Part shown: positions 10,313 to 15,840 of the stretch, piece by piece
Layout: each line of letters begins with the position of its first letter
Numbering within the stretch: the first letter of the stretch is position 1
NCBI GenBank assembly: GCA_009602725.1
Contig: WELB01000016.1
Coordinates: 204,717-220,556, forward strand
Direction: 5' to 3'
DNA length: 15,840 nucleotides
Origin: Spirogloea muscicola
Lineage: Eukaryota; Streptophyta; Zygnematophyceae; Spirogloeales; Spirogloeaceae
Program-made: the position numbers and the translations under genes
Notes under the pieces: generated by a model
Database searches by the model: none
Seen by the model: only the letters and a program-made list of their open reading frames with translations
Told to the model about the DNA's origin: nothing

Positions 10313-10762
10313 CTCAAGATGTACAACACATGCCCTTACCCTGACCAAGACCCTGACCGCCTCCTCATGTTGCTGTGCTATGTTGTGTGTTCTTGAGGAG
10401 TACAACCCTCTGCAAGTCGCCCATCTTCTGCAGTCATGTCAAAGCTAAGCTGCATGACTATTCTTTCATTCTTTCGCTGATGTGGCTTTTTGTTTCACCA
10501 CATGGGCAGCGCTTATTCAGCTTCTGTCGAGAATTGAATTCGTCAACACTGCTGGTGTATGATGCTGGCAGAAAATCACAATGTGTGAAGAGCCAAGCCA
10601 GGATAAAGACCCTGAACTCGAAGCTTGGAAAGGTACGAGGTCAATGGATGATAGGCAACCTGCCCAGCCCGAGTGCGTGCAAATTGAGCAGCTTCAGAGC
10701 GAGCAGTCAAAGCCGTTGCAAGGGTGTGTTGTCATTCTCTTTTGCGCAACTTGATGCAGCAC
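10313..10762. other. 450-bp space between convergent carrier and TAF4 genes
   Basis: The stop codons of the carrier (+ strand) and TAF4 (- strand) are 450 bp apart, so both 3' UTRs must fit here or overlap. I find no canonical AATAAA on either strand and no RNA gene. A + strand open frame at 10375-10893 runs across the antisense of the last TAF4 exon and shows no recognisable protein; I treat it as a shadow. Confidence 0.6.
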
Positions 10763-11121
10763 TCACCCGCGCTTGTCGCCCTCGGGTCCAAGCGCCGAGG
10801 ATGGCCCAGCTGCCGTCGAATGGTCCCTCGCGCACAGGCGGTAGAGCAGCTTCGACTTGCACATCTGCTGCTCCCGCTGAAGCAGAAAAATAACGTCCGC
10901 CACCGAAATCGTGCGCCGCAAGCCCAGCCGCCGTCCCAGTGACATGCCTGGTGGCCGGCCCGTTGAACCCTGGATGGTTGATTGACTACCACCTGATGTC
11001 CTCTGGGTGGCACTGCTCGTGCCTTCGACGCCCTGAGGGGCTCCTTCTCGGGACTCATCCGTTTCGGAGCTGCCGCCTCTGCCAGCGCTGCCTGGTCGCC
11101 CGGTGGCTGCGGGCGAATCTG
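10763..11121 (-). other. TAF4: TAF4 last exon: linker plus C-terminal helix
   Basis: The exon encodes about 118 residues: a Gly/Ser/Thr-rich linker, then LGLRRTISVADVIFLLQREQ and QMCKSKLLYRL, then a short tail and TGA. RxISVxDVIxxLxxExQMxxSxLxYRL is the conserved C-terminal block of TAF4, described as supplying the displaced third helix of the histone fold. Phase 1 entry requires an acceptor such as CCAG ending at 11122. A second acceptor about 25 nt upstream (CTAAG) keeps the same frame and would add eight residues. Confidence 0.87.
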
Positions 11122-14100
11122 CTGGTTCATAGTTTGCAAAAGCATTGAAGGCATAGTATGCTTAGTTTCCAGTCAAGGACTAATGAGTAGCTAATGCAAT
11201 GCTGAACTTCTTTGCAAGCTCAGATCAGCATGTCCTGCTTGCAGTTACACAGGTTGCCAGTTATGTGCAGGTAAGCAGTCTCATATCGGAAGGGGATGGG
11301 CGGGACCACACTGTACTACCTGGCGGCAACCTTTCTCGGGCGCCCTGCCCAGCAAGTGGCGCAGACATGCCAGCGGCGGAGCCAGAGGATGACCCTGCCG
11401 CCGCTCTGTCGAGCTTCTTCTTGTTCAACGCCATCTGCCATTGGAGCACTCGCTCGTCCACGCCAATGGCTTCCCGAGCTGCTCTATTGGCGGCTGTTGC
11501 CTTCATCTGTTCGTCCTGCAGCTCTTTTGCCTGCCAGAAGTACAGTCTAGTGTCATCACAGTGGCATGCCCAGCACTCCTTTCTCGACCTACCTCAGCCT
11601 GTGTATCTGATATGTAAGCCAAAAGGAGGTATAGATATCAGACAAACACACAGGCTCTGCAAGAGTGACGTCACACAAAACAAGAGGTCACACTGCGGCA
11701 CCTACCTGCTAGATCCATGTACCAAAGCTGACCATCAGAGTTACCTTGAGAGCTTTCAGTCGGAGCTCCTCCTTCTCAGCGTCGGTGATTGAGGCCTTGT
11801 CCTTCCCGCCCTTCTGTTGGCCAAGTTGGTGAGCGTGGGGTAGGCCAAGTTACTAGTCAGCCTCTGTAAAGTACACATAGTACTCCTTCCCTAGATAGAG
11901 GCCACATTTTAGAGCCACCAAGCAAGATTGCAACTCTGTCTCGCATCGTGCACTTCATATCATAGCATCCGCCTCACCTCGTTGAGCAAGCGAAGCTGCT
12001 CCTGCTCCAGCGCCTCCCTTCGATCTAAAAGTTCCTTCTCACGTTGCCTAATCTTCTGGAGCTGCTGTGGCGTGTTCAGAGTGTACACTATTTTGTGTTT
12101 GCTCTTATGGTTGTCCTTTCTCTGCTCAACACGGGGGGCAGAAAGCAAATCAAAACCCTGGCAATGTCCAGCAGAGGAGACGCAACAGAGGAAGTGCCCT
12201 GAGACATCATGACACTATTGTGCACGGATGCACTTTGGGAATGTGGTGCTTACTCACAGTCAGGAAAGGAATGTTTCTCATAGCCTGCACCTACAGGAGT
12301 AAACGCAACCAGGCGACCTTGCTACTTGACCTGCTTGGAGAGCTTGACGAGGGTGTAGAGCATGGCCCGCAACCTCTCCTCTGCAGCCTGCGCCCCTCTC
12401 CAAGCACACCGTCACACATAAGTGTGTGCTGCCGCAAGACCAAGTGCAATATTTGTAGCGGCAAGTGCAATATCAACTGCTCAGGGCAATATCAGCAGAG
12501 CAGCAACACTGTGATATGCAATAAAAAGCATACCATGGATATGCAGCGGTGCACTTCTGGATTGATGGCCTTCAAGCCATGACGCAGAGCTGCATGAAAC
12601 ACCGGAAATTTGGAGAGGCCCCAACATAAACGCCTTCATCTGGATGCTGCAATCATCATTGGACTGGACACCAAGGCACACAATGTGCAGCTGTCCTGCT
12701 CTTGCCGGTTACCTGCATGCTCAAATCTGGACTTACCAATGTTCGTCAGCTTTGTCTGCAAAGCCACCCTGTCCAAGAAGAGCATGGATTCCTCCTCTCT
12801 AACGAGCTTTCTGACGGCCTCGGTAATGTGGCTTGCCTCCTTCGGAACCTGCAGCAGCTGCTCCTCCTCTTCCTGCACAGATGGAAACAAATGTGAGGCA
12901 GGGCACAAACAGGATCACATTGTAGCCATGCTTTAAGCATGCCAGGATGACTTCATAGAGTAAGTGAAAGCATATCATGGTCAAGCAAGCACAGCACAGC
13001 TCAACTAAATCGAGACAATACATGTCATCTACTCTACTTGAGCAGCTGTGATTTAGCTGCACTCGCAAGGAGTAGATCTGTAAGTGCCGATGAGGAAGCC
13101 TAAGCTGCCATATGACGCCAATCAGGAGGTCAGAGCAGTCCTACCCTGAGGTTGACGCCGCTAACAGCAGTCACATCATTGAGTTGGTCAATAGACTGCT
13201 CCGCCTCCTGGGACCCTGGCTTTGCACGCTTGCTGTCATCGCGCAATGAGCAACACCTCAGATGCACGCAAAGGCCACCTTCCAAGCTTCAAGCGCAAAG
13301 ACAAGACATAAATGCCACAGACTTGGACTCGGGGCGGCTCAGCAACGCCGGCGGGTCAACCTAGGCGTCGCTGCTGCTTCGCCTGGCCACGCCGGCTCCA
13401 AAGTGCTCCTGCCCCTCTCGGCATCAGCTGCTGAGCCAGCGGCCGCAGGCAGGCCTCCCGGCCTGGCTGGCGCCTGCCAAGGAGGGGCGGCAATGGCAGG
13501 CGCAGCGCTCGACTTTGCAACAGCAGCAGCGACTGGAGGAAGTATAGACTTCGGGGGCAAGGCTGCTGCCATCGTCACTTGCGCAACGGCAGGCCCGTCG
13601 CTGGCCTGCTGCGAAGCGTGAGCCGGCATTGCGGCCCTGAAGGTAGATGCGCCGCCGAGCGAGCCCGCCGGGGCCGCTGCAGGGCGGCCTGCCAGCGCAG
13701 CCTGGCCCCTGCCAAAGCCCGAGCCGCTCGCCTGGACAGCACGGCCATGCCAGGCCCACCACAGCAGCCCCCTTGTGAGTGAGCGGTCTCCACGAAGCTC
13801 ATACGTCTGTGCAAGCCAGAGGCGCTCGACAACAGCAGAGATCACCAGAGGGGCTGCTCTCACCGTGGCGGCGGAGGCAGGCGCTGACCCCGCGATGGGC
13901 TTTGCCCCAGGAACCAGCCTCGAAGGCGTCGCGGCCCCGGGACTCGCTCGGGCAGTGGTGGCAACAGCTGCTGGCGGCAGACTGGTGCCACCGCCACGGC
14001 CGGCTGCCGAGCCTGCTGCTGGCATGAACAACTTGCCCTTCTTCGGCGGCAGCGGCCTCGCCTGCTGCAGTTGCAGCTGCTTCCTCGCACTGCTCGTGTT

Positions 14101-15840
14101 GCTGTCCGACGTACGTCCTGCCAGCGGCACGTCCTCGAGGTCGTCACTGTCGCCACTGTCGCCATCGCTGGCCATCGCACGCTGCTGTGCAGCTTCGTCC
14201 CTGCCCAGCGCCTCACTCAGCTCCTCCTCCAGCAGCCGCGCCTCCTCGCTGTTGCCCTCCTCGTTGTCGCTGTCGTAGTCCTCCTCGTCGTCCTCGTCGG
14301 CCTCCTCGGGGCTGAGCTGGCCGGCCCTCAACGCAACTGAGCGCTGCGCAGGGCCGCTGACAAGCTCCTGCTTGTCGAAGCCCTCGCGGCGCTGGTGATG
14401 CACCTCCTCGCGCCGCCGCTTGTTCAACTCCCGCTTCCTCTGGCGCCGCAACTCCTCCAACTCCGCACGCTGCCGCTCCGCCAGGAGCTTGGCCGCCTGC
14501 TCCGCGGCCACCTTGGGGGGCATTGGGGAGGAAGCGAGTGCAGGAGGCGCAAGCAGCCGCATCGGCGGTGGCGCCAGCGGGGCCAGGTCAAGCTCCATCG
14601 GCTCCAGCTTGGGTGCAGCCAGCTTCTGATGAGCCAGCGGCCCTGACTGCGATGCCGGCATTGCCGATCTTGGGAAAGCCAGCTGGTGCTGCTGCGGGGG
14701 CGGAGGCGCGACGAGCTGCTGCCGAACCACCGGCATGCCGCGGGCGGCGCTTGTGCCGGTGGCGACCAAGGGGGCGTCTGGTCGCTGCGTCCCGGCCGCT
14801 GCGGCGGCCTGGCGCTGCAGCATCAGTTGCTGCTGTTGCAGCATCGATTTCTGCAGGGCGTCAAAGGCTCCAGCTCCATCAGATGCAGCCTCCATTGCAG
14901 CTTGCCGTGGCGGCGGTGGCGGCGAAAACGGTGCTCGCGCTGCCAATGCTGACGGCTAATGGCGACGGGTGCCTCCAACGTGCTCGTTGCACGCGGCGAC
15001 ACCAACAGGTGCCTCGTGAGTGCACACACCTCTCGCATCTGCTTGATGGCGCGCATGAGGAGGTCGTCTCCGACGACGCTCCGTGCGCTACGAACAAAGT
15101 CGTCGCGCGAGATGAGGTTCAGCTGCCACCGCAGCCGCCGCCGCCGTCGTTGCAGTCAGACATTGCACGGCTGCCATCGGCCTGCACTAGCAGCGGGCGA
15201 GAGCGTGGGAAGAGGCACTGACCTCCATCTTCTGCTGGAGCTGGTCGAGCGCGCACGCCTGCTCCAGGGGGATGTGCGGCCTCAGCATTGGCACCAGCAG
15301 GCTGAAGGTCTGGCTCACGGTGGTCTTGCGTGGCGGCGCCACCGGTGGCGGCGGCTGCGGCGGCGGCTGCTGTTGCGGCGGATGCCTTTGCGGCGGCAAC
15401 GCAGCCGCGGCCATTTGCAGGCCCTGCTGCTGTCGCTGCTGCTGCGGCAGCTGCTGCGGCAGAGCCTGCCGGTGCAGCGCGTAGTCGTGGCGAGGAGCGT
15501 GCTGCTGCGGCATGGCAGCATACAGCCCGCCGAGCTGCTGCGGCGGCTGCTGCGCCTGCGGCGCCCACATCGCCGCATCGCTGCCCATTCTCGCACCGCC
15601 GCTTGCGCCGCCGCCGCCGCCGCCGCCGCCGCCGTAGCCTGTCCCCCACGTCCCGCAGCCACTCCGCGAGTGAGCGCCGGCAGCACAGCTGCCTGCTCGG
15701 CGGCTGTTGCACTCACCCGACACTGCGGCGAGGCTGCTCTTGTGAGCACCTGATAAGACGGCGGGGCCGCGCGCAAAGGCGGCCCCGGGCTGACCCGCCA
15801 CCGCCGGGCCAGCGCTGCGGCCGTAGCCGCCGCCGCCACC
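10763..15840 (-). CDS. TAF4: TAF4, TFIID subunit (partial at the 5' end)
   Basis: Core TFIID subunit that pairs with TAF12 through a histone fold and acts in RNA polymerase II transcription. Exons, 5' to 3' on the - strand: >15840-15223, 15122-15030, 14850-13864, 13731-13361, 13232-13145, 12872-12737, 12589-12534, 12387-12331, 12121-11978, 11813-11745, 11530-11320, 11121-10763. Phases agree throughout, giving about 1060 residues in the window, ending in TGA. Order: Gly/Pro/Gln-rich N-terminus, RST domain, basic and acidic low-complexity middle, TAF4 histone-fold region, Ala/Gly/Ser-rich linker and C-terminal helix. Exon 5 carries SIDQLNDVTAVSGVNLR, nearly invariant in plant TAF4. The true start is not settled: the frame is open to the window edge, and Met at 15589 is another candidate. 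The exon 3 start (14850 or 14889) and exon 12 start (11121 or about 11146) are uncertain. Confidence 0.92.
11320..12121 (-). other. TAF4: TAF4 conserved charged coiled region (exons 9-11)
   Basis: Exon 12121-11978 begins RKDNHKSKHKIVY, matching the RVDxEKSRHR segment that directly follows LSKQ in plant TAF4, then a charged helix (QREKELLDRREALEQEQLRL). Exon 11813-11745 encodes KGGKDKASITDAEKEELRLK. Exon 11530-11320 carries ATAANRAAREAIGVDERVLQ and WQMALNKKKLD, matching the TAANxAARAAVG motif of plant TAF4, then a Ser/Ala/Gly-rich linker. Directly joining LSKQ to RKDN is why the skipped 27-nt candidate exon at 12258-12284 is left out. Confidence 0.87.
12331..12872 (-). other. TAF4: TAF4 histone-fold region, helices 1-2 (exons 6-8)
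   Basis: Exon 12872-12737 encodes EEEEQLLQVPKEASHITEAV and RKLVREEESMLFLDRVALQT. Exon 12589-12534 gives ALRHGLKAINPEVHRCISM. Exon 12387-12331 gives AAEERLRAMLYTLVKLSKQ. This matches the plant TAF4 block with L-Q-K-K-L, CGLK and VEERMRGLINNLIRLSKQ, the H2A-like fold that binds TAF12. Junction phases (1, then 0) agree and restore the family register without gaps. Plant TAF4 usually has Cys before GLK; here it is His. Confidence 0.9.
13361..14850 (-). other. TAF4: TAF4 low-complexity central region
   Basis: Two exons (14850-13864, 13731-13361) of biased composition. In order: a Gln/Ala stretch; Pro/Leu-rich sequence; a basic helix around 14370-14515 (LLAERQRAELEELRRQRKRE, NKRRREEVHHQRRE); a highly acidic segment around 14120-14320 (SPEEADEDDEEDYDSDNEE, SDGDSGDSDDLEDVP); then Ala/Pro/Gly-rich sequence. 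No folded domain is evident. TAF4 proteins generally have long disordered middles, but this basic-acidic pair is not something I recognise as conserved. The exon ends with donor GTTGAC at 13360, phase 2, which matches the next acceptor. Confidence 0.75.
13732..13863 (-). other. TAF4: Candidate in-frame TAF4 intron of 132 nt
   Basis: On the - strand, a GTGAGA donor at 13863 and a CTGTCCAG acceptor ending at 13732 bound 132 nt. It is a multiple of three, phase 0, with no in-frame stop. Its translation is rich in Trp, Leu and Arg (for example WWAWHGRAV) and unlike the Ala/Pro/Gly sequence on both sides, which is why I call it an intron. A smaller acceptor inside it (57 nt from the donor) is also phase 0. 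Retention would add 44 residues. Confidence 0.6.
15030..15325 (-). other. TAF4: TAF4 RST domain, split by one intron
   Basis: The end of exon 1 encodes VSQTFSLLVPMLRPHIPLEQ and ALDQLQQKME. A phase-0 intron (15123-15222, GTCAGT to GGCAG) joins this to LNLISRDDFVRSARSVVGDD and LLMRAIKQMRE. This is the RCD1-SRO-TAF4 (RST) domain: a helix of the LLPxLxPHL type, a dimension-setting LDxLxxKM, then the IxxxDFVRxxRxxVGD segment typical of TAF4. In plants, RST domains are docking sites for transcription factors. It is diagnostic for TAF4 here because histone-fold sequences follow on the same frame. Confidence 0.88.
15607..15633. repeat. TAF4: (GCC)9 trinucleotide run encoding poly-Gly in TAF4
   Basis: Nine perfect GCC units on the + strand read as nine Gly codons in the TAF4 frame on the - strand. 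Such runs are prone to length change. The run sits at the start of the N-terminal exon, next to a possible acceptor ACAG at 15639-15642. Confidence 0.9.
15639..15716 (-). other. TAF4: Possible 78-nt in-frame intron in the TAF4 N-terminus
   Basis: On the - strand a strong GTGAGT donor at 15716 and a GGGGACAG acceptor ending at 15639 bound 78 nt. It is phase 1, in frame and stop-free, and its translation has several Cys and Ser, unlike the Gly/Ala/Pro flanks. It is shorter than the other introns in the window. The sequence alone does not say whether it is spliced, retained, or simply exon. Confidence 0.4.

Noticed and set aside
10375-10893. 172-residue + strand open frame after the carrier stop
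   Set aside because: It overlaps the antisense of the conserved C-terminal TAF4 helix, and its sequence resembles no protein I know.
14523-15753. Long + strand open frames (232 and 264 residues) opposite the TAF4 N-terminal half
   Set aside because: They are GC-driven shadows: the sequence is mostly Arg, Ala, Leu and His with no family resemblance, while the opposite strand carries the RST domain.
1-15840. Search for CRISPR arrays, insertion sequences, tRNA or rRNA genes and bacterial-type operons
   Set aside because: No regularly spaced repeats, terminal inverted repeats, transposase motifs or conserved RNA gene motifs were seen by eye; the window is explained by three spliced eukaryotic genes.

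Overview
The window looks like nuclear DNA of a green-lineage eukaryote, most likely a streptophyte (charophyte) alga. The evidence is spliced genes with GT-AG introns of about 100-320 nt, a canonical plant-type phytochrome without a receiver domain, a TAF4 of plant-like architecture, and GC-rich exons full of Ala, Pro, Gln and Gly tracts. The assignment to streptophytes is an inference from the phytochrome architecture; I cannot name the genus.

Layout. (1) 122-6821, + strand: a phytochrome gene of 17 exons. My exon chain keeps one reading frame throughout and gives 1129 residues: N-terminal extension, nPAS, GAF with the bilin cysteine at residue 323, PHY, PAS1, PAS2 and a degenerate histidine-kinase-related module. 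(2) 6822-7879: about 1.06 kb with no gene I can support, presumably the phytochrome 3' end and the leader or promoter of the next gene. (3) 7880-10312, + strand: an eight-exon mitochondrial carrier family gene, 309 residues, of the dicarboxylate/oxoglutarate/UCP-like group. (4) 10313-10762: the short space between two convergent genes. (5) 10763 to beyond 15840, - strand: TAF4, a TFIID subunit, in about 12 exons. It has an N-terminal Gln/Pro-rich region, an RST domain, a long low-complexity middle, and a histone fold whose last helix lies at the extreme C-terminus. Its 5' end runs off the window.

The three genes are not an obvious functional unit: a light receptor, an organelle metabolite carrier and a general transcription factor. 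I see no mobile element, CRISPR array, rRNA or tRNA, and no convincing undescribed multi-gene system. The points worth a second look are the intron density of the phytochrome compared with land plants, the loss of the phospho-acceptor histidine, and several stop-free in-frame introns or a microexon in TAF4 that could yield protein isoforms. Exon boundaries come from reading splice sites by eye together with family conservation; no transcripts were available.
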